A stretch of 64,000 nt of DNA from Nectonema munidae (Eukaryota; Nematomorpha; Nectonematoida; Nectonematidae), in NCBI GenBank assembly GCA_030549495.1, contig JAUIRK010000889.1, positions 684,501-748,500 on the forward strand, written 5' to 3'. The notes below the pieces were generated by a model. It was not told the DNA's origin. It was given only the letters and a program-made list of their open reading frames with translations, and ran no database searches. Shown here in pieces: positions 54,097 to 64,000 of this stretch; position 1 is the stretch's first letter; every line of letters begins with the position of its first letter. Position numbers and translations under genes: made by a program.

Positions 54097-56645
54097 GTTA
54101 GTAAATCTTATCCTTAAATACTTGAACATTTTTCACTACTAAATGAAAAAAAATATAGTCTATTTAGCTTTGCCCATTTTACGCCATTTTATTTTAAGGA
54201 TCTATAGATTTTTGTTTTTGTATAAATTTAACTATAATTTAACAAAAAAAGTTGAAATTTCTAAAACTTTTACCTTTTTCATTGATTTTTGAGCGTTCCA
54301 AAATCAAATTTATTTTTGTTTTCTGAAATTTTTTCCTTGATAAGACGATAAATCTCCCTCTATTACATCGATCCAATTACATTGTTGCATTTGGCAAATA
54401 TATACAAAAATTCAATATAAATATACTTTCTATCTTTTGTAGCGTTCCATGCTTGTGTGCATAAAGTTTTCACACCATAATAACAGGGACGTTATGATTC
54501 CATCTTACAAAATATGCTTTCCCCTCACTCTAGTATTTTTTTCTTTTTGAATATTTTAGCAGAAACTAATGGACATTTATTTGTGCTTTTGTTCGCACAT
54601 AGTTTGGCATATTTTATGATTTTATTGACCTTTCTATAAAAGCATATGAAAAGAAGAACAAAATAAATGTCATAAATTGTGTTTCATATCAGCTCAGTGA
54701 ACCACTACATACATTGTGAGCATGAAAGAACATTATTTCCACTTTTACCAGCATACCGTTTTGTTTGGAATGGATTTCGAGTTGCCAAATTAAAAAAATC
54801 GTGTATCAAAATCTTATAATATGGTTTTCTTTAATATATTGAAGAAATTTTCGCTCAACTAATCATATAAAGATAGTATTATTGCAAACTTAACGTTTCT
54901 ATCAATTTTATCATTATTGCATAAATAAAAAATTCGTTTCATAGAACGGAATGTGATTCTGGACAACGCTTTTAGTGCAAGAAAGTGACTAAATCAGTAA
55001 TTTGATCAGTAGACCCTCGTTAACTCGGACCCTGATAACTCGGATATCGGATAAGTTGGACCCTGACCGAGAAAACAAATGTTTGCCATCATTGGCTTAC
55101 AAGGGGTCATTTTCATTGACTTTTTTAATTTCTCTTTGTCTTACAAACAGCCATTTTATTTTTTTTACTCCATCGCTGTCTTTCTAAATTTTGACGTTAT
55201 TCCAAAGCTTATTGTGGCTATAAATTCGTCCAATTTGAAATATTTTTTTCTACCATATATATATATAGTAGACCCTCTGTTATGTCGGACAATCGGCATA
55301 GTCGGACACACTACCCTTCTCCCCATGTAGTCCGAATTAACGAGGGTCTACTGTAATTGTATTTTGGTGAAAAAATCTAGCCACTAAGTATTACAATGCT
55401 TAAAAAATTGTGCTTTCATTTCTTTGAGAAGTATCATTTCTTAAGGTGTGGATGCAAATCCACAAAAATAGATAAAGATTACTCTAAAGTCTAAACAGAG
55501 ATTTTTGGTGTAGAAAATTGTGTGAAGTAATCTCATTCCATGCTTTTATGATTAATCTGACAGCTATAAACAACAAAACAATCACCATGGACATATAAAA
55601 CATATTTATACACTTCACTAATAAGTGAATACGAACTCACACAAACACTTCTATGTCACTTAAATTAATAAATTATACAATAAGTAAATTCATACATTTT
55701 ACTACTCTAGATAATCTTCAAAAATCTAGTATGAGCTGTTTACATCAAGCGAGGTTATACATCAAGCTTCTCCTTTAAGAATTGTGTCAAAAAAAATTTT
55801 TTCTAGGGAATCACCCTAATGAGCATATATGAAACTAGAAGAAAACAATAATTATAAACAAAAATGCAAAATTTTGTAATAAAGCAACTAATTTTGCTGT
55901 ATATTGCCTAGATGTTCCAAAAATGAATCATATTGAAGTTCAAAGAGTTTATTTATCATAATAAAATTGTAATTCGGCATACAAATGAAAAATATGATAA
56001 ATTAGGTTATAATTCTTTAAACTAGGATTAATTGCTAAAATTTGCCTTTAACTAGGTTATAATTTTTTAAACTAATTATTAAATAAATTAAGTTCTTAAT
56101 AACTTTAAAAAATTTGATTTAAATATTTTCTATTTTGAAAAAAATTTTATATTTGATCTGTGAAAGTTTTTCCCGATTTGAGTATAGAAGAGAATTTAAA
56201 ATCATCTCTAATAATATTGAAAATACACAAAAAGGAAAACACTCGTATTCATAAAACTAAAAAATAGGCTTTAAAGAAATATGAATTTATTGTATTTATA
56301 ATAAATATTTCTGAAAACCTCTATAGAAAGAAGTTGGACAAGATAGAGACAATCAGTGATGGCATTCAAATAATTTAGAAATGGTTTGTAATATTGATTC
56401 AAAGATTCTATTTTTGCAGAACGTTTATTCCATGCTCTTTACGTTGAATGTAAACTATAAAGCATTTTTTTGTTTTATTAATATGAACACCATGTTGCTT
56501 AAAAATATATATAAAGTTTTTTCAAAACGTTTTTCCTTTCGTATTGTTTCCTCCCTATCATATGTTTAATGGAAAGCCAATCCTCACTTTTTAATATTTT
56601 AATCTCTAATAAAATCGCATATCGTATAATATTTGCTTACTTCAG
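54097..56645 (+). other. KCNH intron 4
   Basis: GT...AG borders (GTTAGTAA and CTTCAG). Contains a Tigger MITE (55007-55353) and, from 56261, the start of the 1.03-kb tandem duplication. Otherwise AT-rich and featureless. Confidence 0.85.
55007..55353. mobile_element. Tigger/pogo-type MITE with nested terminal repeat
   Basis: 347 bp. Left end CAGTAGACCCTCGTTAACTC and right end TTAACGAGGGTCTACTG are inverted; TA follows on the right (AT on the left, one change). A further forward copy of the end (AGTAGACCCTCTGTTATGTC) sits at 55268, so 55268-55353 alone also looks like a tiny 86-bp foldback. No transposase. Confidence 0.82.
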
Positions 56646-57293
56646 CCATATATCAATGAAACACTTGGAGGTCCGCCACTTAAATCTCGTTACATAACAG
56701 CGCTATACTTCACGTTGAGTTCGCTAACGAGTGTTGGCTTCGGAAATGTTTCGCCGAATACGGACCTGGAGAAAGTCTTTTCCATTTGCATCATGCTCAT
56801 TGGTTGTAATTCTAATTATTTATTTTATAAATTTTATTTTATTCCAATTGTTTTTTTTTTAATTTAAATCTACACTTTCAGAGCAAATAAAGATTTAGTT
56901 TGGTTTAAGAGAATTTATATATATTTAAAATTTATAATATCTCTGAAAAACTCAAGAAGTTGTACAATATCAGTGATCGGATTCAAATAATTTGGGAAGG
57001 TGTTGTAATCCAAACATTATATTTTTACAGACATATATTCCATTCTTTTTAGGTTGAATGTAAGATTTATAGATTGGACATATTTATTCTATATCCTTTT
57101 TATATGTAAAATTAAAAGACAAAATTGAAGTTAAATAAAACTTTAATAAAAAAATAAGATTTAAGTTCTAATTATAGAATTTGTACACATTCACAATTAA
57201 AAAATTTTGAACTTTTAACCTTTAAAATCATAGTGATAAATAATTCAAGCCAATAAGTAAAATTATTTATTAGAAAATTATTTTCAACATTTA
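56261..57293 (+). repeat. Tandem duplication, unit 1 (with the intact pore exon)
   Basis: 1033-bp unit starting AAAATAGGCTTTAAAG and ending TTTTCAACATTT. It includes the end of intron 4, the pore exon and the beginning of intron 5. The following unit repeats it with few substitutions and several single-base insertions and deletions. Confidence 0.92.
56646..56802 (+). CDS. KCNH/ERG K+ channel, pore exon (P helix, selectivity filter, start of S6)
   Basis: 157 bp, phase 0 start after CTTCAG, ending one base into a codon before GTTGTAAT. It reads [71 protein letters not shown] is the pore helix and selectivity filter; SVGFGN with Phe, instead of the TVGYG of other potassium channels, is the ERG signature. 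NVSPNTD..EK.FSIC.MLI leads into S6. The exon is duplicated downstream at 57684 in a frameshifted form. Joined to the next exon, S6 is one residue shorter than in known ERG proteins. Confidence 0.95.
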
Positions 57294-58331
57294 AAAATAG
57301 GCTTTAAAGTAATATGAATTTATTATATTTATAATAAATATTTCTGAAAACCTGCTATTGAAAGAAGTTGGACAAGATAGAGACAAACAGTGATGGCATT
57401 CAAATAATTTAGAAATGGTTTGTAAAATATTGATTCAGAGATTCTATTTTTGCAGAACGTTTACTTTCATGCTCGTTTACGAACTTGAATGTAAACTATA
57501 AAGCGGAATTTTTTTGTTTTATTAATATGAACACCATGTTGCTTAAAAATATGAAGTTTTTTCAAAACGTTTTTCCTTTCGTATTGTTTCCCTATCATAT
57601 GTTTAATGGAAAGCCAATCCTCACTTTTTAATAATTTTAATCTCTAATAAAATCGCATATCGTATAATATTTGCTTACTTCAGCCATATATCAATGAAAC
57701 ACTTGGAGGTCCGCCACTTAAATCTCGTTACTATAACAGCGCTATGACTTCACGTTGAGTTCTCTAACGAGTGTTGGTCTTGAAATGTTTCGCCGAATAC
57801 GGACCTTGAGAAAGTCTTTTCCATTTGCATCATGCTCATTGGTTGTAATTCTAATTATTTATTTTATAAATTTTATTTTATTCCAATTGTTTTTTTTTAA
57901 TTTAAATCTACACTTTCAGAGCAAATAAAGATTTAGTTTGGTTTAAGAGAATTTATATATATTTAAAATTTATAATATCTCTGAAAAACTCAAGAAGTTG
58001 TACAATATCAGTGTTCGGATTCAAATAATTTGGGAAGGTGTTGTAATCCAAACATTATATTTTTACAGAACATATATTCCATTCTTTTTAGGTTGAATGT
58101 AAGATTTATAGATTGGGCATATTTATTCTATATCCTTTTTATATGTAAAATTAAAAGACAAAATTGAAGTTAAATAAAACTTTATTAAAAAAATAAGATT
58201 TAAGTTCTAATTATAGAATTTGTACACATTCACAATTAAAAAATTTTGAACTTTTAACCTTTAAAATCATAGTGATAAATAATTCAAGCCAATAAGTAAA
58301 ATTATTTATTAGAAAATTATTTTCAACATTT
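57294..58331 (+). repeat. Tandem duplication, unit 2 (with a broken pore exon)
   Basis: Follows unit 1 directly without spacer and repeats its whole length. Differences are mostly single-base insertions in the exon half and very few in the 3' half. Confidence 0.92.
57684..57841 (+). pseudogene. Duplicated, frameshifted KCNH pore exon
   Basis: Near-identical copy of 56646-56802 with the same splice borders (CTTCAG and G-GTTGTAAT). An extra T after CGTTAC (about 57732), an extra G in CTATGACTTC, and changed bases around GTTGGTCTTGAAATG, which destroy the SVGFG codons, remove the frame. It cannot encode the filter, so it is not an alternative exon. It may be a real decayed duplication or an assembly/consensus error of a single locus. 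Confidence 0.9.
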
Positions 58332-58708
58332 CCAAATAGCTAACTAATTTTCCTTATATTTATATTAGAAGCTTTTTTAACTGCTTTGACATACGCTGAG
58401 TGATTACACAATATATACAGTTCCATAAATTTAATTCATGGCCTGATAAAATAATAATTACTGACATTTTATTTTGAGCTTTCTCACTTACTTTTTCGGT
58501 TTTACGAACTTGAATTAAAATAATAAAACTATAGGAAAAATAATTCATTTTATGCTCACCTATAAATAAACTCTTTTGAAAAAATGGAGTTATGAGCATT
58601 GAACATTTTAACTGATTAAATATTACTACTCTATATCTATTTACAAAAATTACTATTTCTAATAAACTGAAAGGCAAACAAATATTAACGATCGATACTT
58701 CATATTAA

Positions 58709-58837
58709 CCCATTTATGGCCAATGTTCCTATTTTGGAACATAAGTAATTTCATCTTCGTCTGCTTTTTTCAATGACTTTGAATATAAATCGTCTGCGTT
58801 TTTTAGATATGGTCTGCTTTGCTTGGCCTTAAATAGG
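58709..58837 (-). mobile_element. TTAA-flanked miniature element, well-preserved copy
   Basis: TTAA at 58705-58708 and 58838-58841. Starts CCCATTTATGGCCAATGTTC and ends GCTTGGCCTTAAATAGG. The hairpin near the left end is GTTCCTATTTTGGAAC. It is nearly the reverse complement of the copy at 32454-32582, so the two were recently active or conserved. Confidence 0.88.
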
Positions 58838-58890
58838 TTAAGAAAGCGCGCGCTATGGCCCAATGCGCACCTTGAATACACCACAATATA

Positions 58891-58992
58891 TTTACCATTT
58901 TTAGATTATTTTTGTCTTTTTTCAATTCTATTTTGTCTTTATAAAATACAAAATAGGATCTTAAAAAGACAAAATGGAACTAAAAATCATAA
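58891..58992. mobile_element. Short foldback-type miniature element
   Basis: TTTACCATTTTTAG at the left and CTAAAAATCATAA at the right. Arms of TTTTTGTCTTTTTTCAATTC and its opposite GACAAAATGGAAC, around a centre GTCTTTATAAAATAC. About 100 bp; the smallest member of the family in this window. Confidence 0.7.
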
Positions 58993-59472
58993 TTTTTTTT
59001 GTGTATGATTTTGATATAAATAAATCAAGAAACATTTGCGTAAAAATTATTTATTTAATGTTTGATCAAGTCAAATATATCTAAAATTATTCTGATAAAA
59101 CAATGTCTTTTTAAAAATATTCTTTGAAAGATATCCAATCAATAAATTAAATCATATTAAATAAATAAATAGATTAAAATCTATATATTATACATAAATT
59201 GATGATAATTGCAAACAAAGTATATTCATGTACACTATCATAAAACATTCATTTTTATGGTCTTCTCTTGAAAGATGTTCTCGATATATAAATCAATTTG
59301 GAAGCTTTTCATTTTCAATATCACTGATCTTTTAGGATATCAGATTCTTAACATCATTAAATATTTACATATTTGGAAATTGTTTGTTGAGTCCTTGGTT
59401 TTTTTTACAAATACTGTAAAAATGATATAAACAAATATGAATTTATTAGTTTCATTCTTTTCTTTATCAAAC

Positions 59473-61160
59473 TAACCTTCGCTTACCACAGTTGTGCTTT
59501 TTACTCCAGTTTGTTTTTTCAACCTGAATTTTCTTTATGAAAAAAATATGTAACCCCATATGAAAATATGTATTAATTATTTCAAATTATTCATTCTTTC
59601 AATTGGCCTCAATAAATATGTTATGAGAAATGTTTTATTTGTTTTGTAACCATTTTTATTTGAATTATTAATTTGTAAATTAGTTTTAATTTAGATTCTA
59701 TTTTAAAAATTTACTTAAAATTAAAAAAAATTTTATGAAAACATATTTATACAAGAAAGACAAATTAATTTATTTGAAATAAAGCATAACAAAAATACTA
59801 ATAGGCAAATAAGGCGCATGCTTTTAAATTATAATTGTAATTATTCAACAAAATTACATTTAGGGCATACTAAAAAGAATGTTTTTTACAAATAATTTTT
59901 TTACAAAATGTACCCTTACGTGTACATCTTGCTCTTGACTTACTTTTCGTTCTCTTTTATTTTTATTATAACACAATAAAGTTTCTGGTTTGCTTTTATC
60001 AGTTGTGATCGTATGTTTTATTGGAATATATATGGAAAGAAATGCAAATTCAGCATATAGAATTTTACTTTCTGCTTCTTATAAGTTTAAACCTCGTAAA
60101 TATTTGGACTTTAATAAAATTGTTACAAAGCTACGATTAGGATTTACGGTCCCACAAAGTGTTAAATTCAATTAAAGGGCCCATTTTGCTAGCTCATGAG
60201 AAGTAAAGAAACGGTCTAAATATACCCCATATTCTTGAGGTAAATCACTTTTTGAAATTAAACGCTTACAAATTTCTAAACTAGAAAAATAACTCCTATC
60301 TGCATGTTCACAAACATATATTTTAGGTTTCATTATATAAAAAATTTTTGAATCATTCAAATGATACATTTTAATTCCAAAATAACCTGGTTTATTTGAA
60401 TCATATATTTTGACAGAACAATCGCCTCTAATTTTAATTAATTGTTCGTCACTTGTAACTGTGTCTAAAGTGCTCCAATACCTATAGCATTTTTCAAAAA
60501 TTCATCATGAAGAAATCTTATAGCAGAAATTTTGTCATGTCTGTCTCAAGTATTGAAATCATCAAATCTAATAAAAATATTTATAAACATAAACATACGT
60601 CTACCAATGGCTGCTCTTACAAATGGATCACTATCTCTAGAAAAAAGCTGTCTTGTGATAATCTTCTGATCTTTGGCTTGACCAATATGCAAAATGGATC
60701 CAAAATTAGCTAAGAGATCTGGCACCCCAAATCTATGGAAGCAGCTTCTAAATTCTTTCCATTTTGAATTAGCATTACTAAGATAATATTACTAAAAAAT
60801 GGATAGTTGTTAAAGTTTAAAAATTACTTAACGAAAAGATGCCAAAAAATAGATTAAAGATTTCTACATGACTTCTCAAATATTTTTGCTTCATTTGAAG
60901 GTCCGTAAGCACGGGAAATTAAATTTCGCAGATTTCGATTTAAACTTGGACCTGAAATAGAATTCCGAGAACACCACGTATAAGTTATTTCATTTGGAGC
61001 CGATAAGTCTCATCTATTCTTTCTATTAACATTTCTTCTTCTTCTTCCTCTCTTTCAACTTGAAAAGTAACTTGGAAAGCTAAAATATCAGATGCCATTA
61101 CATCAGAATAATCAGAAAATTCTTCCTCAGAAGAGCTTAAAGTACTTGAAGATGACAATT
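59473..61160 (-). mobile_element. piggyBac copy with internal deletion, decayed
   Basis: The left end CCTTCGCTTACCACAGTTGT with TTTTTACTCC (59475-59510) matches the ends of the intact copy. The coding part is read on the minus strand from about 61150 to 59880. The right-hand terminus was not found. Confidence 0.8.
59880..61150 (-). pseudogene. piggyBac transposase, broken, internal deletion
   Basis: The N-terminal part (61150-60860) keeps the acidic leader (SSSEEEFSDYSDVMASDI). The middle (60780-60170) keeps ANSKWKEF..CFH, LVTSDEQLIKIRGDC (the first catalytic position reads SDE), YHLNDSKIFYIMKP, DRSYFSSLEICKRL and VYLDRFFTSHELAKW with the second Asp. Then FTVPQ-like residues lead to TLLCYN.NK, after which the frame goes directly to a remnant of the cysteine-rich tail (RARCTRKGTFCKKIICKKHS). 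The block with GVD, the third Asp, is missing, an internal deletion of about 270 bp compared with 43710-45042. Several stops and frameshifts are also present. Confidence 0.85.
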
Positions 61161-61266
61161 TTATCAGAAATCAGAAATGAAGAAAACAGAAAAAAATGTG
61201 AACAAACAGTGGTGTGCAATAAAATCTCTAATCCTTAATATTATTGAGTATATATAGAATTTTCAC

Positions 61267-61503
61267 TTTAAGTTGGCCCTTTTTCATTTTTTCGTCTTTT
61301 TTCACTTACCCTTCTATGACCAGTGTATCATATATGATACATAAACAATTTTACCTTTGTCTGCTTTTTCAAATAGTTTTATATATGAATCTTCTGCTTT
61401 TTAATAAATATCGTCTCATTTTTATGGCAATGAAAGGGCTAAGTTCGTCCTTTTTCACTTTAAGTTCGTCATTTTTCACTTTAAGTTCGTCCTTTTTCAT
61501 TTT
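61267..61503. repeat. 21-bp tandem repeat interrupted by a TTAA miniature element
   Basis: Units TTTAAGTTCGTCCTTTTTCAC repeat about three times at 61441-61503. Poorer units lie on the left (61267-61305: CTTTAAGTTGGCCCTTTTTC, TTTCGTCTTTTTTCAC). The element at 61309-61438 sits at a TTAA inside one unit. The unit is related to the arms of the foldback family. Confidence 0.75.
61309..61438 (-). mobile_element. TTAA-family miniature element inserted in a tandem repeat
   Basis: 130 bp. Left flank TTAC and right flank CTAA (each one change from TTAA). Starts CCCTTCTATGACCAGTG and ends ATGGCAATGAAAGGG. The hairpin is GTATCATATATGATAC; the rest is close to the reverse complement of 35787-35915. Confidence 0.85.
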
Positions 61504-62938
61504 AAGTTCGTTATATTGATGTGTGATTTGATTTAGTGATTGTTGCGTGGATGGATTCTGTCATTATGAGTAACGCTCCTATTAGCATTCATAGAATTAT
61601 TGTTGTTTTACCTTAGTCTCTGTCATTCCAAAAAGCATCACCAAAATAGGCACTACGTCTACTTGTTCAAATATTTGAGTGATATACCACCAGTTTGAGA
61701 AGACTAAAATTTAATCATATTTCGTTTTTATGAATCTTTATTTAAATTAATTTGTAAAATAAGAAGATTTAGTTTTAGCAGATGTTCCTTTTCATTAATT
61801 TCAACTGTGAGGAATAATTTCCATCTTTTTCAATTAACTCATAAATATAGGATACAAAATCATGAAGTTTAGGGTAGGATTAAAGAAAATGTAAACAAAT
61901 GTCAAAATTTCTTTTTCTCTCCAAATTGAATGAATAATTGCAATATTTTTCAAAAAAAGGAAAAATTAACATTCATTCTTCATAAAAACAAATTGAATTA
62001 ATTATTATATATTAATTTATAATAATTATTATTATTCCTGGCTTTGCCAGTTTCATTTGGAAAAATGTAAGTTAACTTGGATTGGTGTGACATTTCTATC
62101 GTCAAGATACAATGATCACTGGTTGTTTTATACTACAAGCAAGATCATGGTTTATGTTTCAATCATGAGATATTTGGTAATCGAAATCATTACTTCACTG
62201 ACTTTATTGACTCGTTCTTTAATCGATATCAGTTTAAATAAAATAAGTGTGGCTGAGGTAGACTAACAAATATTTTAATATATTTTTTCTATTTCTAAAA
62301 TTGTTCTAAGTTTGATAACATATATTTAAAAATGAAATGATGAGTTAATTTTCAAAGGCTCATAAATTAAACTTGATCAACTTCTTTAGCAATAATTAAT
62401 TATTTTATTTGCCTAATTTATTCAGTTTTGTTTGGTAAATTTTTTAGAATTGTCTTAATTTCTTCAAAAATAGATTTGGGACTAATTTCTTTGAAAAATA
62501 CTTCAGCGTTAAATCCAAGTTTGATTTTAGGTTTGATCTGTTTATGTAGGATTCCCTAAGCACACACCAATATTTTTGTTTATATTCTAAACTGTTTGAA
62601 GTTACATATAATAATAATACATTTAAATTAAATCAAATAATGTTATCAAAATTATCTATTGTTTATTATAATTTATTATTATGATCATTGCTAAGATGTT
62701 TTTGGGTATCTCTGATAAGCTGAGTTAGAACATCTACTCTAAATGCTCGGATGTAAAGTGACATTATTGTTGGTGTCAGAACCAGCAGTGCAACTTCACA
62801 AAAGGTTGATTCAACACCAGAAACCGAAACTAACTTACATTATATCCAGACCAGATTAGAATTGGTTAACTTATTTAATTGGGATAGTGGTTTCAGTGGC
62901 TGAAAACGACTTTTCGACAAAATTTATTTTCCTTTTAG

Positions 62939-63138
62939 CTATCATGTATGCTAGTGTGTTTGGCAATGTTTCCGCTATTATTCAGCGCTTGTACTCAGGC
63001 ACAACAATGTACCACGATCAGATGATGAAGCTGAAGGAATTCATCAAATTTCACCAAATATCTAATCCCTTAAAGCACAGATTAAAAGAGTACTTTCATC
63101 ACACATGGTGTCATACCAATGGCATTGATATGAATTCC
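62939..63138 (+). CDS. KCNH/ERG K+ channel, exon with S6 and C-linker
   Basis: 200 bp after CCTTTTAG; two bases complete the split codon, and the exon ends in phase 0 at TCC before GTACGT. It reads [21 protein letters not shown] (S6 with the gating region), [34 protein letters not shown] (C-linker helices) and NGIDMNS, which in ERG is followed by [23 protein letters not shown] is essentially the ERG sequence. The next exon lies beyond the window or is undetected in the last 860 bases. Joined to the pore exon, one residue is missing at the start of S6 compared with GSLMYAS of other ERG channels. Confidence 0.94.
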
Positions 63139-64000
63139 GTACGTAATGCTTATTATACCCTCTTTATCTCCTATCTTTTTTCCATTTTATAGTAGTAGTA
63201 GTAGTTTATTCGAAAAAAATATTCTGTAAAAAATACGTCACCGGACATTTAATCTGAGATTTTACTTAAAATTTTTCTTAGCTATCTTTTACTTTTTTCA
63301 TTAATTTTTTTAACATATGTTAGTATTTAGTAAGCTGTTTGAAGTATTTAACAGGAATGTTTTTGAGAATAGATTTCGACTTTTTGAGGAAATGAATGTT
63401 GAGTATGTTCTTTTTCATCAACCTTTACAAATATGTTGTAGGTATTATTTTTATAGTTTAAACTTCAACGTATGTTTTAGGATTAGTAACATTACATTTA
63501 GTCTGAGTTCATTTTTCTTTAATAGATGTAATATCATTCCAAATATCGGTAACGTTTTATTACAGACATCAACTTTGTTGCTAACTTCATCGGTATAATT
63601 TCCTATTTTTTATCAGATCTAACACATAGTTTATTGAGCCAATGAATTCCATATTCAAAAAACTTTCAGATAAATTGTGACACGAGAAGCAAAACTAATT
63701 TTTACATTCATAGCATTTTAACAAATATATACACTTTTTAGGAACCAATTACAGCACCAACTTTGATTACAATTATTTGACTTATCGCAATTGATAACTT
63801 GGACTGAGAATGATTGTCTAGATTTAGTATATTTATAAAAAAAAGGCACAGACATTGTCATTGGTTGTCGAGTAGATTTTTTTTTATCTTTTTCGAAATT
63901 GAAGGAGATAAATTTATTGAAAAGTCTCTAAAGAAGAAAATTAGAAATTTATAGAAGATGAGATCCGTTTTCATTTGATAGAAATCATCAAATTTCAGGA
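63139..64000. other. Start of KCNH intron 6, with possible LINE 3' end
   Basis: After the donor GTACGTAATG. At 63192-63215, GTAGTAGTAGTAGTTTATTCG read on the minus strand gives GAATAAACTACTACTAC, which looks like a LINE 3' end with a simple-repeat tail. The DNA up to about 63600 may be its degraded 3' region but has no recognisable protein. Nothing firm follows. Confidence 0.45.

Larger units (their letters stand above)
56803..62938 (+). other. KCNH intron 5 (about 6.1 kb)
   Basis: GT at 56803 and AG at 62937-62938. It holds the second unit of the tandem duplication, a TTAA miniature element, a foldback element, an antisense piggyBac remnant, and a tandem repeat with another TTAA element inserted. 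From 61510 to 62930 nothing is recognised. Confidence 0.85.

Noticed and set aside
55079-55330. Open frame of 83 codons inside the Tigger MITE
   Set aside because: It crosses the terminal repeat of a non-coding element and has no recognisable domain.

Overview
This is an AT-rich eukaryotic window. It holds one recognisable host gene in pieces and a dense mix of DNA transposons, LINEs and miniature elements. The host gene encodes an ERG/seizure-type (KCNH) voltage-gated potassium channel whose exons resemble arthropod and vertebrate ERG. With piggyBac, pogo/Tigger, hAT, Merlin and CR1/Jockey-like elements, this suggests an arthropod. The low GC and repeat types would fit a copepod such as a sea louse, but that is inference and the sequence does not prove it.

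Layout. 1-4.9 kb: AT-rich, little recognisable. 4.9-8.6 kb: a long (ATG)n microsatellite split by a 5'-truncated LINE with an open reverse transcriptase frame on the minus strand. 8.7-13.7 kb: nothing firm. 13.7-16.5 kb: a decayed second LINE, a Tigger-type MITE and a piggyBac N-terminal scrap. 19.6-22.1 kb: a complete but decayed hAT-superfamily element with 18-bp inverted ends and an 8-bp target duplication, carrying an unusual transposase. 22.8-24.1 kb: a ZBED5-like hAT fragment and a third LINE fragment. 25.7-36.7 kb: piggyBac and Merlin remnants, plus many copies of two miniature families. One is a TTAA-flanked family of about 130 bp; the other is a foldback family with ATACCATTTT ends.

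38.48-63.14 kb: six KCNH exons on the plus strand (S1; S2-S3; S4-S5; S5 end and turret; pore; S6 and C-linker). All splice phases agree. The introns are filled with mobile elements. Intron 1 holds an apparently intact antisense piggyBac (574 aa, one 51-bp intron, all three catalytic Asp, cysteine-rich C terminus). Intron 3 holds Tc1/IS630-like and pogo-like remnants. The pore exon lies in a 1.03-kb tandem duplication whose second exon copy is frameshifted. N-terminal (PAS) exons and the cyclic-nucleotide-binding-homology exons are not seen and presumably lie outside the window.

The most unusual items are: the divergent hAT element with GCC-rich subterminal repeats; the TTAA miniature family, whose internal hairpin changes sequence between copies but stays self-complementary; the foldback family, one copy of which carries an internal piece of a piggyBac transposase gene; the pore-exon duplication; and the LINE flanked on both sides by the same microsatellite.
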